Shown here in pieces: positions 17,116 through 26,768 of a DNA stretch of 39,292 nt. Origin of the DNA: Bacteroidales bacterium (GTDB taxonomy: Bacteria > Bacteroidota > Bacteroidia > Bacteroidales > NBLH01); contig JAFGWC010000040.1 in assembly GCA_016937695.1 (NCBI GenBank), forward strand, positions 1 to 39,292, given 5' to 3'. A program made the translations under genes and the position numbers. The stretch's first letter is position 1, and every line of letters begins with the position of its first letter. The notes below the pieces were generated by a model. That model did not search any database. It saw nothing but the letters and a program-made list of their open reading frames with translations, and was not told the DNA's origin.

Positions 17116-18108
17116 ATGAATGAAAACAATACTAAACACCAAGAAATAGAAAAAGAACTTGAAGAATATAAAAAGCTGTTGTGGCAATTATCTGACGAAT
17201 ATAAAGTAAACGTAACAGCAGCCGAAAAAAAACTTGAAGAAGAAATAAAAAAAAGAGAAATTCTTGAAAATAAAAAAAGCACAGAAACGGTTGATTCAGA
17301 TTTCTCATTTATTTCGTTAATTGGTTTACCGGCTTGCATAATTGATAATAAAGGTAATATCAGTAAATTTAACAATAAATTTAAATTTTTAACAGAGCTT
17401 TTATTTGTTGATATTGAGGAAGTTACAACAATAAATAAAATTATTGTTTATGATAAAACACAAAACTTAGAAAAAAAAATAAATGACTATTTTACTAATG
17501 AAAATAGACTTTTTCAAAGTATATTTAAAATAGAAAATTCATTTCAAAATAAATTAAATTTAATTTTTAGAATATATAATTACGATAAAGATAACCATCT
17601 AGCTTTATTTATAGAATTAAGCAAATCAGAAATAGAAAGCATAGAATCAGCTAATAAAACATCTGTAAAAGATAAAATTGAAACAGAAAAAGAAAAAAAC
17701 ACAGAAGAAAAAAATGAAAATACATCTGCATTTTCTGCTCAAATACAAAGTTTTAGCGAAAAATATGAAATTCTTTCTGTTTTATTAAAAAAACTAAAAA
17801 AAGAAAAATCTGAAATAAAAGAATTTATTAACGACACTTTTAATTTAGAAAAAGTAAGAAATAATATAATTAAAGAAATAAAATCTGACAATCCCGAATT
17901 TTTAAATAAATTAAAATTAAACTATCCCGAACTTACAACAAACGAAATTCAGCATTGTTTATTAATTAAAGTAGGATTAAGCTATAAAGAAATTTCAGCA
18001 ATTATGAATATTTCTGTAAATGGAGTAAAAATTGCCAGAAATAGATTAAGAAAAAAATTAAATCTTAGCGAAGGAGTAAAAACACAAGATTTTATCGAAA
18101 ACATATGA
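17116..18108 (+). CDS. PAS-like, coiled-coil, LuxR-type HTH regulator
   Basis: A 330-residue cytoplasmic protein. Residues 1-55 are a highly charged coiled coil, residues about 60-175 look like a diverged PAS sensor (LPACIIDNKGNISKFNNKF), a second charged coiled coil spans about 180-260, and the C-terminal 60 residues are a LuxR/GerE-type HTH (TTNEIQHCLLIKVGLSYKEISAIMNISVNGVKIARNRLRKKL). That HTH form, with a long linker after KEIS, is common in Bacteroidota regulators that lack a receiver. It has a strong promoter and a nearby palindrome, and lies 70 bases before the second propeller kinase. Lacking a phosphosite, it probably senses through PAS or protein contacts. DNA target unknown. Confidence 0.85.
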   Translation: MNENNTKHQEIEKELEEYKKLLWQLSDEYKVNVTAAEKKLEEEIKKREILENKKSTETVDSDFSFISLIGLPACIIDNKGNISKFNNKFKFLTELLFVDIEEVTTINKIIVYDKTQNLEKKINDYFTNENRLFQSIFKIENSFQNKLNLIFRIYNYDKDNHLALFIELSKSEIESIESANKTSVKDKIETEKEKNTEEKNENTSAFSAQIQSFSEKYEILSVLLKKLKKEKSEIKEFINDTFNLEKVRNNIIKEIKSDNPEFLNKLKLNYPELTTNEIQHCLLIKVGLSYKEISAIMNISVNGVKIARNRLRKKLNLSEGVKTQDFIENI

Positions 18109-18178
18109 AATTTTCAGTCCTTTAATTTATTTTTTTTCATAAATTGTGTTAATTTAGATTACTATCCAATAAACTAAT

Positions 18179-21100
18179 ATGACAAAGTTAAAATTCATAC
18201 AAATATTAGTGTTTATTTTATACTTTGGTATATTAAATGCTCAAACAGATAAATTTAATCAAGCAATTATAAGTCAAAAAAAAACAATGTCTAAAAGTTG
18301 GTCTGTCGAAGACGGATTAATTTCAAACGCAGTTCTTAAAATCACTAAAACTCCAGAATCATATCTTTTTATGGCAACATATAATGGTATAGCTATATTC
18401 GATGGAAAAAAATTCTCAAGTTACACATCTAAAAATACCGAAATTTTAAATGCTGATGTTATTTATGATTTTTGTTATAGAAAAGACAGCTCAATTTGGA
18501 TAGCTACAGGAAATGGAATTTTTAAATTTAAAAACAAAAAATTTTATCGTGTAAAAGAATTAAAATCACTTAATGATATTAATGTTCAAAAAATTGAGTG
18601 CGACAATAACAATAATTTATGGATAGGAACAACTTCAAAAGGATTATATAAATTTTCGAACGAAAAACTCACTAAAATAGAAGGCATTGAATCTTTAGAT
18701 AAAAACATTATATCTCTTATTTACAAAGATTTAGAAGGCATAGTTTGGATTGGAACCGAAAGAGGAGATTTATATAAATACAAAAACAATAAATTTGAAA
18801 CCGTTTTTATACCAAAAAAAATTAACGGAATTTTTGCTGCACTCCAACGCAAAAAAAAAGGAGAACATTATTTTGGCACAAGAGATGGAATATACATTCT
18901 TGAAAATAATAATCTGAAATTAATAAATAACGATATTAACTTTATTAATGATATTCAAGAAGATAAAAAAGGCTTAATTTGGTTTGCTACAAACTCCGGA
19001 TTATTTTTTTATAATCCATTAGAGAAACACAAATTCAATAAAATAAAATCGCTTAGTAATCAAATAATTAGAACAATATATTTTGATAATGAAGATATTA
19101 TTTGGATTGGCTCTTACCGAAAAGGACTGTTGCAAATAAGAGAAACGGCATTTGAACAAATTTCGTTAAAAGATAAAAACATCGACGATACTCCTTCATA
19201 TGCAACTTTAATGAATGATAGCAATATTTGGATAAGTACTGATGAAGGCAATATTTTTGTTTATAATGATGATAATTTTACAAAACTTAATCTTAAAACA
19301 AATTTAAAAGGCAGCCGAATTAAAAATATATATTCTGATAGTAAAAATAACATTTGGATTTGCTCATACAAAGGGCTTTTAAAATATAACAAAAATTCAG
19401 AAGTTTGTGCAAATATTAAAAACGGATTTCCGGACAATACCATAAGAGAAATAATTGAAGATAAAGAAGGAAACTATTACGTAAGCACAAGACAATCTGG
19501 AATTTACAAAATAGATGAAAACTTTAATGTTTTAAAAAAATTTAATACCGATAATGGATTAGCTTCAAACTTTATCATGTCTCTTGTTTTTGACAAAAAC
19601 CAAAGGCTTTTTGTTTCCTCAAAAAATGGAGTAAATATTATTGAAAACGACTCAATAACAACACATTACAACGAAGAAAAAGGATTAGCAGAAAATATGA
19701 TTTTTAATATTTATATCGATAAACAAGATATAATTTGGGTTGCTACAATTAATGGTTTATCTAGAATTGAAAATAATAAAATTGTTAATTTTAATAATTC
19801 AAACGGACTTAGCGAAAGTAAAATTTTTGACATTGTTGAAGACAATTTCGGGAATTTTTGGATGCCTATTGAAAAAGGTCTTATAAAAGTTGATAAGAAA
19901 TCTTTAAACGATTTTGCAAATAAAAAAATCACAAAAATATATTCTACAATTTATGCCGAAACTGATGGAATTAATAACCCACAATATGTTGGCGCAAGCA
20001 AAATGTACAAAACTAAAAGCGGCAAAATTATTTTTTGTACCATATCTGCAATAAACATTTTAGATCCAAGCGTAATAAACTCATTCAAAAGCAATTATAA
20101 TTTATTTATTGAACAAATATCAACCGAAAACGATACTTTTCCAATAACTAAAAACTTTTTAAATATTCCGGCGTATTCAAAATACATAAAAATAAATTTT
20201 TCGTATATTGACTATATTTATCCAGACAAAGTACATTTCAAATATAAATTAGAACCTTTTGATAAAGAATGGCAAGACCCAGAAGAAGATAGATTTGCAA
20301 AATACACAAACCTTCATCCGGGTAATTATAATTTTATCGTTCAAGCTGAAATTTCAAATCTAAACGGAAAAAAAATTACGTCATCAAAAAAATTTGAAAT
20401 TTCACCTGCTTTTTACCAAACTACATGGTTTAAATTGATTTCAGCATTTACAATTTTACTAACAATATACTTAATCTACACTATCAGAATAAGAAGTATT
20501 AAAATAAATCAGCAACTTCTTGAAAAAGAAATTAAAGAGCGAACAAAAGAAATAAGACGACAAAAAGGAGCAATTGAAAAACAAAACAAAGAACTGGAAT
20601 TTCAAAAATCAGAAATAGCTCAAAAAAATGATGAAATACTTCTTCAAAGTCATGAAATAGAACAATCTTTTTTGCAATTAAAATCCCTAAGCGATTTAGG
20701 AAAAGAAATAACAAGCTATTTAAGTAAAGAAAAAATTATAAAAACAGTTTATAAAAACATTAATTATTTAATGGATTCTACAATTTTTGGAATCGGAATT
20801 TTTGATAAAGAAAAAAACACAATCGTATTTAATTCAGCAATTTATAAAAATAAAGAAATAAAACCTTTTGAAATTTCTGTTGATAACGATAATTGCTTAA
20901 TTTGCCTTAGTTTTAATGAAGATAAAGAAATTTTCTCAAATAATATTAAATTAGATTATCCTAATTATATTGAAACATTTCCAAATATTACAAGCTTTCA
21001 AACTGTTGATTCATCAATTATAATTCCTCTTAAAATTAAAAACGAAAAAATTGGAATTATTACAGCTCAAAGTTTCAGAAAAAATTCATATTCTGAATAT

Positions 21101-21934
21101 CATGTAGATTTAATAAAAAATTTAGCTGTATACATTGGAATTGCAATTGAAAATGCAAAAGTTTATGCTCAAATAAGCGAACAAAAAGATGAATTACAGC
21201 AAGTTAACACTGCAAAAGACAAACTCTTTTCATTAATTGGTCATGATTTACGCGGACCTGTTGGAACAATAAAAACTTTTCTTGATATAATTCTGGAAAA
21301 TCCTGACATGTCAAATCAGGAACAAACTTTGCAAATTTTAAAAACTATGCAGCAAAGTCTTGAATCTGCATATACTTTACTTGACAATTTATTGCTTTGG
21401 GCAAGAAGCCAAAGAGGTCAAATTGAATTTGAACCCCAAAATTTTATTATTGAAGAAGCTATTAACGAAAGTATTAATATTGCTGCAGAAAGTGCTAAAA
21501 GTAAAAACATAAAATTTATCAAAAAAATTAGCGATAATGAAAATGTTTTTGCTGATAAAAACATGATTACAACAGTTATAAGAAACTTAATTTCAAATGC
21601 GATAAAATTCACCTCATCTGATGGAAATATTGTTGTAAAAACAAAAAAAACACACAAAATAATCAATTCTGTTAATAAAGAACTTGTTGAAATAAGTATT
21701 ATTGATGACGGTATTGGAATATCCAAACAACTCATTGATAAAATATTAAATTTAAACGAAACGTTTTCTACTTTAGGCACTGAAAAAGAAAAAGGCTCAG
21801 GATTAGGCATCAACATTTGCCTCGATTTTTTGAAAAGGCATAACCAAAAACTCATAATTGAAAGTAAAGAAACAAATTCAAACATAGAAAAAGGAAGCAT
21901 TTTTAAATTTTACTTACCAACTGAAAATAATTAA
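18179..21934 (+). CDS. Periplasmic beta-propeller sensor kinase with GAF and HisKA domains
   Basis: A 1251-residue membrane sensor with a signal peptide (about 1-21, ending LNA before QTD). Periplasmic propeller blades (about 35-640; repeats such as IWIGT..KGL) are followed by a Y_Y_Y domain (about 665-735), a TM (about 753-772), and a long coiled coil rich in EIKE and QKNDEI (about 775-840). A GAF-like domain follows (about 845-995), then HisKA with His1022 in SLIGHDLRGPVG, and HATPase_c (N box RNLISNAIKF near 1132, IDDGIGIS, GSGLGINIC). It differs from the first propeller kinase in using a conventional HisKA rather than a LytS core, and in having an intracellular GAF. It has no receiver and no adjacent response regulator with a DNA-binding domain, so it looks like an orphan kinase. 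Confidence 0.9.
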   Translation: MTKLKFIQILVFILYFGILNAQTDKFNQAIISQKKTMSKSWSVEDGLISNAVLKITKTPESYLFMATYNGIAIFDGKKFSSYTSKNTEILNADVIYDFCYRKDSSIWIATGNGIFKFKNKKFYRVKELKSLNDINVQKIECDNNNNLWIGTTSKGLYKFSNEKLTKIEGIESLDKNIISLIYKDLEGIVWIGTERGDLYKYKNNKFETVFIPKKINGIFAALQRKKKGEHYFGTRDGIYILENNNLKLINNDINFINDIQEDKKGLIWFATNSGLFFYNPLEKHKFNKIKSLSNQIIRTIYFDNEDIIWIGSYRKGLLQIRETAFEQISLKDKNIDDTPSYATLMNDSNIWISTDEGNIFVYNDDNFTKLNLKTNLKGSRIKNIYSDSKNNIWICSYKGLLKYNKNSEVCANIKNGFPDNTIREIIEDKEGNYYVSTRQSGIYKIDENFNVLKKFNTDNGLASNFIMSLVFDKNQRLFVSSKNGVNIIENDSITTHYNEEKGLAENMIFNIYIDKQDIIWVATINGLSRIENNKIVNFNNSNGLSESKIFDIVEDNFGNFWMPIEKGLIKVDKKSLNDFANKKITKIYSTIYAETDGINNPQYVGASKMYKTKSGKIIFCTISAINILDPSVINSFKSNYNLFIEQISTENDTFPITKNFLNIPAYSKYIKINFSYIDYIYPDKVHFKYKLEPFDKEWQDPEEDRFAKYTNLHPGNYNFIVQAEISNLNGKKITSSKKFEISPAFYQTTWFKLISAFTILLTIYLIYTIRIRSIKINQQLLEKEIKERTKEIRRQKGAIEKQNKELEFQKSEIAQKNDEILLQSHEIEQSFLQLKSLSDLGKEITSYLSKEKIIKTVYKNINYLMDSTIFGIGIFDKEKNTIVFNSAIYKNKEIKPFEISVDNDNCLICLSFNEDKEIFSNNIKLDYPNYIETFPNITSFQTVDSSIIIPLKIKNEKIGIITAQSFRKNSYSEYHVDLIKNLAVYIGIAIENAKVYAQISEQKDELQQVNTAKDKLFSLIGHDLRGPVGTIKTFLDIILENPDMSNQEQTLQILKTMQQSLESAYTLLDNLLLWARSQRGQIEFEPQNFIIEEAINESINIAAESAKSKNIKFIKKISDNENVFADKNMITTVIRNLISNAIKFTSSDGNIVVKTKKTHKIINSVNKELVEISIIDDGIGISKQLIDKILNLNETFSTLGTEKEKGSGLGINICLDFLKRHNQKLIIESKETNSNIEKGSIFKFYLPTENN

Positions 21935-22056
21935 TCTATACTCAACAAATTTATTTTCCGATTATCTTTTTTTATAAAATCAATCTAAATAATAGCTTTT
22001 TTTTATTTTTAAATATATTTAATTCGTAAATTTAACACAATTAAAATTTAATAAAT

Positions 22057-22506
22057 ATGCCTAAAATTAGAGTAACAAAAGAATTTCATTTTGAAATGGC
22101 ACATGCATTATGGAATTATGACGGATTATGTAAAAATATTCACGGACATTCATACATTTTGTTTGTAACTGTTATTGGTGAGCCAATTACTGAAAATAAC
22201 AATCCAAAAATTGGAATGGTAATAGACTTTGGAGATTTAAAAAAAATTGTAAATTCAACAATTGTTAATAAATTCGATCATTGCGTTGTTTTAAGTTCAA
22301 AAGCGCCGTCAAAACATTTATTAACAACCGAAGAAATGTTTGAACGATATGAAATTCTAAACTATCAGCCAACTTGCGAAAACATGGTTATTGATTTTGC
22401 CGAAAGAATAAAAAGCAAATTACCTGATGATGTTAAACTTTTTAGTATTAAACTTCATGAAACAGCAAATTCATTTGCAGAATGGTTTGCTTCTGATAAC
22501 GAATAA
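22057..22506 (+). CDS. queD: 6-carboxy-5,6,7,8-tetrahydropterin synthase / PTPS-family enzyme
   Basis: A 149-residue enzyme of the QueD/PTPS family that converts dihydroneopterin triphosphate into 6-carboxytetrahydropterin, the second step in queuosine precursor synthesis. Zinc ligands are H16 (FEMAH), H29 and H31 (HGH). The catalytic Cys25 lies in CKNIHGH, D74-H75 in KFDHC, and H134-E135 in LHETANSFAEW. Bacteroidota forms carry an insert with TTEEMFERYEIL, as here. Length is slightly above E. coli QueD. QueG, the last step of the same pathway, lies 14 kb away, so the pathway is dispersed. The peptidase gene follows after 14 bases. Confidence 0.9.
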   Translation: MPKIRVTKEFHFEMAHALWNYDGLCKNIHGHSYILFVTVIGEPITENNNPKIGMVIDFGDLKKIVNSTIVNKFDHCVVLSSKAPSKHLLTTEEMFERYEILNYQPTCENMVIDFAERIKSKLPDDVKLFSIKLHETANSFAEWFASDNE

Positions 22507-22520
22507 AAAACAAATTTAAA

Positions 22521-23834
22521 ATGACTAACGCCTTTAAATATACTTTAATTACTTTCATCTTCATTTTTTCAAATTGCACACAAAAAAACAATACAGATGA
22601 AAACTATTTAATTGCCGAAAAACTATCACAAATAAAAGGCGTTAGTTTTATTACAGAAAAAGGAGATTCAATATACAAGCAATGCTTTAAGTTAGAAGTA
22701 GAACAGCCTGTAAATCACAATGATACAAACAGTGTGACTTTCAAGCAAACAGTTTATTTGTCGCACCTGGATTTGTCGCGACCAACAGTTCTTTTCATAA
22801 ACGGATACTCTATTCGCGCATCATATATTTCTGAAATTGCCAATTTAATTGGTGCAAATCAGGTTTATATTGAACACAGATATTTTGGAAATTCAAGTCC
22901 AAAAAAAATAAACTGGAAATATTTAAATATTGAGCAAGCTTCTGCAGATTATCACAGAATTATTGAAATTTTAAAACCAATTTATAAAGGAAAATGGTTA
23001 AGTTCCGGTATAAGTAAAGGTGGACAAACAACTATGTATCACCGCTTTTACTATCCAAAAGATATTGATGTTTCAATTCCATATGTAGCGCCGTTAAACT
23101 TTTCAGCTCAAGAAAAAAGACTAATTAGTTTTTTCGATAATGTTGGCTCAAAAGAGTGCAGAGATAAAATTAAAAATTTCCAAAAAATTCTTCTTCAAAA
23201 CAAAGAAAAAATATTACCTGAATTTGAAAAAAATGCCACAAATAAAAATTACACATTCAATATTTTAGGTTTAGAAAAAGCTTTCGAATATTCAGTTCTT
23301 GAATATGAATTTGCATTTTGGCAATGGCAATTTTGCTCATGCAATAACATTCCAACAAAATTTGAAAATCCGGAAAAATTAATTACTCATATGGAAAATG
23401 TTGATGCAATTTCTTTTTTCAGCGATGAAAGTATTAAAACCTATCAGCCGTTTTTTTATCAAGCTTTAACCGAAATTGGATTTTACTCATACAATACAAG
23501 CAATTTTAAAGGACTTCTCAAATACGCAAACAATCCTGATTTTAATTTCACATTGCCCGAAGGAATTAGTGTAAATTTTAACGATACTTTAATGCATTCT
23601 GTTAATAAATATCTCCAAAAAAATGCAAATAATTTCATTTACATCTATGGCGAAAATGATCCGTGGTCAGCTCCTGCAGTTGAATTAATTGAAGAAAAAA
23701 CCAACAGTTTTAAAATGATAAAAAAAGGCGGCTCTCATCGAACCAGAATAAGTTCTTTCGAAAATCAAGAAAAAAACAGAATTATAGACAGCCTTAATAA
23801 ATGGCTTAATATTGATATTGCAAAGTTTAATTAA
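22521..23834 (+). CDS. S37/PS-10-type serine peptidase lipoprotein
   Basis: A 437-residue alpha/beta-hydrolase peptidase of the S37 (PS-10, tripeptidyl aminopeptidase) group. The signal peptide ends in IFSNC, so Cys19 is the probable lipidation site. The catalytic triad is visible: Ser165 in SSGISKGGQT, Asp380 in YGENDPWSA and His406 in GGSHRT. FINGY and VYIEHRYFGNSSP form the oxyanion side. Family members release short peptides from the N-terminus of extracellular proteins, fitting a protein-scavenging life. It begins 14 bases after queD, an arrangement of convenience rather than shared function. Assignment to S37 rather than S28 rests on the motif set and is fairly secure. Confidence 0.85.
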   Translation: MTNAFKYTLITFIFIFSNCTQKNNTDENYLIAEKLSQIKGVSFITEKGDSIYKQCFKLEVEQPVNHNDTNSVTFKQTVYLSHLDLSRPTVLFINGYSIRASYISEIANLIGANQVYIEHRYFGNSSPKKINWKYLNIEQASADYHRIIEILKPIYKGKWLSSGISKGGQTTMYHRFYYPKDIDVSIPYVAPLNFSAQEKRLISFFDNVGSKECRDKIKNFQKILLQNKEKILPEFEKNATNKNYTFNILGLEKAFEYSVLEYEFAFWQWQFCSCNNIPTKFENPEKLITHMENVDAISFFSDESIKTYQPFFYQALTEIGFYSYNTSNFKGLLKYANNPDFNFTLPEGISVNFNDTLMHSVNKYLQKNANNFIYIYGENDPWSAPAVELIEEKTNSFKMIKKGGSHRTRISSFENQEKNRIIDSLNKWLNIDIAKFN

Positions 23835-23892
23835 GTTATCTAAAATATATGGGTTACACATATAAATTATAGATTATTAACACTATAAATTA

Positions 23893-23950
23893 CACTTAAG
23901 TGCTTTTTATTCATATCTTTGCACGTTTTTTACACATCTGACATATGTCA
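23893..23950 (+). promoter_or_regulatory. Promoter of the helicase gene with two flanking palindromes
   Basis: TATCTTTG at 23914-23921 is an exact TAnnTTTG -7 box. CACTTAAGTG (23893-23902), a perfect palindrome, covers the region where the -33 element should be, and TGACATATGTCA (23939-23950), another perfect palindrome, follows the expected start of transcription. The mRNA leader would be about 55 bases. Cold-shock-type control is common for such helicases but is not shown here. Confidence 0.5.
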
Positions 23951-23983
23951 ATCACTAGTTATTTAGCTTAATATTAAATATTT

Positions 23984-25780
23984 ATGCAAAATTTTGAAGA
24001 CTCAGGTCTTAAACCTGAAATAATAAAAGCTGTTAAAGAGCTTAATTTTGAAAACCTTACCCCAATACAAGAAAAAACAATCCCTCACATGTTAGGCTCT
24101 GACAAAGACCTTGTTGCCTTAGCACAAACAGGATCAGGAAAAACAGCAGCTTTTGGACTTCCAATCATTGAAAAATTAGATTTAAATTCTAAAAATACAC
24201 AAGCACTTATTTTAAGTCCAACAAGAGAGTTATGCATGCAAATTACAAACGATCTTAAATCTTATTCAAAATATATAGGAAGTATAAATGTTGTTCCGGT
24301 TTACGGCGGAACAAGCATTGATACTCAAATAAGAGAATTAAAAAAAGGCGCACAAATTGTTGTTGGAACTCCCGGAAGAACTAACGACCTTATAAGAAGA
24401 AAAGTTTTAAAACTAAATAATCTTAAAAGTTTAATTCTCGACGAAGCAGATGAAATGCTTAGTATGGGTTTTAAAGATGAAATTGAAACTATTTTAGCTG
24501 AAACACCGGCTTCAAGGCAAACTCTGCTTTTTTCGGCAACTATGCCTAAAGAAATTTCTAGTATTGCAAAAAAATACATGAAAAATGCTGATGAAATTAC
24601 TGTTGGTAATAAAAATGAAGCTGCTGAAAATGTAAATCATATTTACTATATGGTTAATGCAAAAGATAAATATAAAGCTCTTAAGAGAATTGCTGATTTA
24701 AATCCAAACATTTACAGTATAGTTTTTTGCAGAACAAGAAGAGAAACACAAGAAGTTGCTGAAAAATTAATGAAAGACAACTATAATGCTGATGCTTTGC
24801 ATGGCGATTTATCTCAGGCTCAAAGAGACAATGTAATGCAAAGATTCAGAGTTAAAAATCTTCAAATTTTAGTTGCTACTGATGTTGCAGCTAGAGGATT
24901 GGATGTTAATGAGTTAAGTCATGTAATTAACTATAATTTACCGGAAAGTAACGATGCTTATATTCACAGAAGTGGAAGAACTGGTAGAGCAGGAAACAAA
25001 GGTACTTCAATCTCTATAATTCATAGTAGAGAGAAAAATAAAATAAGAGATCTTGAAAAGAAAATAAATAAATCTTTCACTTTTCAAAATGTTCCTGGCG
25101 GAAGAGAAATTTGCGAAAAACAACTTTTTAATTTAATCGATAAAATTGAAAAAATTGAAGTTGAAGAGGCCCAAATTGAAGAGTTTTTGCCGATTATTTA
25201 TGAAAAATTAAGTTGGTTAAGCAGAGAAGAATTAATTAAACACTTTGTTTCTGCTGAGTTTAATAGATTTTTAAATTATTACAAAAATGCACCTGATTTA
25301 AATATTTTAACTAAAGATGAAGGCAGAGGCGAAAGAAGTAAAAATAAAAGATCTCAATCTGAATCAGGAACTCAGTTTTCTAGATTTTTCATTAATGTTG
25401 GTAAAGTTGATAATTTAAATGCTGCAAATATTATTGGTTTAATAAATGAAAATTCAAAACTCAGAAATATTGAAATTGGTAAAATTGATATTCTAAAAAA
25501 CTTTTCTTTTTTCGAAGTGGATTCGACATACGAAAAAAACATTATCGACGGTTTTAGTGATTCAAATATGAACGGAACTAAACTTATTGTTGAATTATCA
25601 AAAGAAAAACCAAAATTCTCTGAAACAAAAAGAGAAAAACCTAATAATTCTAAAAGAAATTCTAAATCTTTTGAAGACAATTCAAGAAGAGGTTCAAAAT
25701 CTTTCGGCGACAAATCGAAAAGAAAACCTAAATTTTCTGATGATAAATCAAAAACAAGAAAAAGAAAATTCAGTAAATAA
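23984..25780 (+). CDS. DEAD-box RNA helicase with DbpA-like RNA-binding domain
   Basis: A 598-residue ATP-dependent RNA helicase. Motifs in order are the Q motif (LTPIQEKTIP), motif I AQTGSGKT (47-54), Ia PTRELCMQ, GG, DEAD (153-156), SAT (184-186), then IVFCRTRRE, HGDLSQAQRD, ATDVAARGLDV and HRSGRTGRAG. After the core, residues about 460-530 form a DbpA-type RRM (SRFFINVGKVDNLNAANIIG), and the last 65 residues are a basic low-complexity tail of KRxxKSF repeats. The layout is that of DeaD/CshA-type helicases in Bacteroidota, which act in ribosome assembly, RNA decay and cold tolerance. The stop lies only 13 bases from the convergent neighbour's stop. Confidence 0.93.
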   Translation: MQNFEDSGLKPEIIKAVKELNFENLTPIQEKTIPHMLGSDKDLVALAQTGSGKTAAFGLPIIEKLDLNSKNTQALILSPTRELCMQITNDLKSYSKYIGSINVVPVYGGTSIDTQIRELKKGAQIVVGTPGRTNDLIRRKVLKLNNLKSLILDEADEMLSMGFKDEIETILAETPASRQTLLFSATMPKEISSIAKKYMKNADEITVGNKNEAAENVNHIYYMVNAKDKYKALKRIADLNPNIYSIVFCRTRRETQEVAEKLMKDNYNADALHGDLSQAQRDNVMQRFRVKNLQILVATDVAARGLDVNELSHVINYNLPESNDAYIHRSGRTGRAGNKGTSISIIHSREKNKIRDLEKKINKSFTFQNVPGGREICEKQLFNLIDKIEKIEVEEAQIEEFLPIIYEKLSWLSREELIKHFVSAEFNRFLNYYKNAPDLNILTKDEGRGERSKNKRSQSESGTQFSRFFINVGKVDNLNAANIIGLINENSKLRNIEIGKIDILKNFSFFEVDSTYEKNIIDGFSDSNMNGTKLIVELSKEKPKFSETKREKPNNSKRNSKSFEDNSRRGSKSFGDKSKRKPKFSDDKSKTRKRKFSK

Positions 25781-25793
25781 TTTGATAAAACGT

Positions 25794-26597
25794 TTATTCT
25801 TTTAAATTCATCGAATATATAAAGATTGATTTGCCTTTTGTTACATACAAATTGTCATTTTCAATTCTTAATTCTTCAAAATCATTTATTTTATCAAATT
25901 TAAATGATTTTGTTTCCTTTTTAATAAAATTATAAGAATAAACGTTTTTTTCTTCATTATAAATAATATTTTCTCCTTTTATCTGAAAAATATTTTTACC
26001 TTTTAAATTAAGGCTGTCGATAAATAATCCGTTGTCGTTAAAAATATAAACGCTTGATTTATTGCTGATTACAGCAACATAATTACCTTGTTCACTAATA
26101 GATACATCGCCAGTTGTAAAATTGTCCATTGAAATTTGATGAATAATCCGGTTTGGGTTAAAACAATATTGAATTAACTTATTTTCAAATTCATCAAAAA
26201 TCCAAATTGCATACTGCTTTGATTTGCAAACCGATTTTACTGCAAAATAATTTAACTTATCTAAACTTATTTCATTTCCTATTTTTGCCAGATTTTTATC
26301 TAAAAAAATAATTTTATTAGAATTTTTATAATACAATAAAATTTTAAAAGGATCTGTTGCATCAACTAGCTGTAAATCCAAAAATTTATCGTCACTATAA
26401 GTTTTAATTAATTCGCCATTTAAATTGTATTTTCTTAACAAAATATTATCAGAAACGTATATAAAACCTAAATTGTCTGTTCTGAAAATAATTGGCTCAA
26501 TTTCTAAATCAATTCTTGTTTTTAATTTAAAATTATAATTAAAATAAAAAAAAGATGAAATAAAAAACGACAAAACACTTATTAACACTTTATACAT
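25794..26597 (-). CDS. Unknown membrane-anchored protein with beta-rich repeats
   Basis: A 267-residue protein that I do not recognise. Residues 1-21 form a TM anchor or signal segment (LISVLSFFISSFFYFNYNF). The remainder alternates short beta strands with turns (GFIYVSDN, LLRKYNLNGELIKTY, YVAVISNKSSVYIFNDNGLFID, NLYVTKGKSIFIYSMN), suggesting a six- or seven-strand-group propeller. Such proteins are often annotated only as hypothetical in Bacteroidales. It lies opposite and almost touching the helicase gene, and is divergent from the kinase at 26819 with a 221-base control region between. No promoter with a good consensus is visible on its strand. Confidence 0.65.
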   Translation of the reverse strand: MYKVLISVLSFFISSFFYFNYNFKLKTRIDLEIEPIIFRTDNLGFIYVSDNILLRKYNLNGELIKTYSDDKFLDLQLVDATDPFKILLYYKNSNKIIFLDKNLAKIGNEISLDKLNYFAVKSVCKSKQYAIWIFDEFENKLIQYCFNPNRIIHQISMDNFTTGDVSISEQGNYVAVISNKSSVYIFNDNGLFIDSLNLKGKNIFQIKGENIIYNEEKNVYSYNFIKKETKSFKFDKINDFEELRIENDNLYVTKGKSIFIYSMNLKE

Positions 26598-26630
26598 ATA
26601 ATTAAAATTATAATTTTCTTATTTTTTTTT

Positions 26631-26638
26631 TACATTTG
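26631..26638 (+). promoter_or_regulatory. -7 promoter element upstream of the GAF/PAS kinase
   Basis: TACATTTG is an exact TAnnTTTG on the plus strand. If used, the kinase mRNA would have a leader of about 175 bases containing the hairpin at 26724-26768. No TTG is present at the -33 position. Confidence 0.4.
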
Positions 26639-26723
26639 CATGTCAATTTTATAAAAAATTGATTATGTTTAATTGCTAAATATTTATTAATGTGTTAATT
26701 ACAAGCTGTTTTTTAAAATAAAA

Positions 26724-26768
26724 TTTATCAAATTTATAAGTTATAAAACTTATTTTAAATTTGATAAA
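26724..26768 (+). other. Long AT-rich hairpin in the leader of the GAF/PAS kinase gene
   Basis: The arms TTTATCAAATTT (26724-26735) and AAATTTGATAAA (26757-26768) are perfect complements. The inner arms ATAAGT (26736-26741) and ACTTAT (26748-26753) continue the stem after a three-base bulge, giving 18 base pairs around a six-base loop. It ends 50 bases before the TTG start. It could be an RNA structure or a regulator site. It lacks a T tract, so it is not a terminator for the plus strand. Confidence 0.55.

Noticed and set aside
21418-21900. Minus-strand frame of 160 codons opposite the second propeller kinase
   Set aside because: It lies entirely across the HATPase domain and its hydrophobic, serine/leucine-rich composition is what the reverse of AT-rich coding DNA gives.
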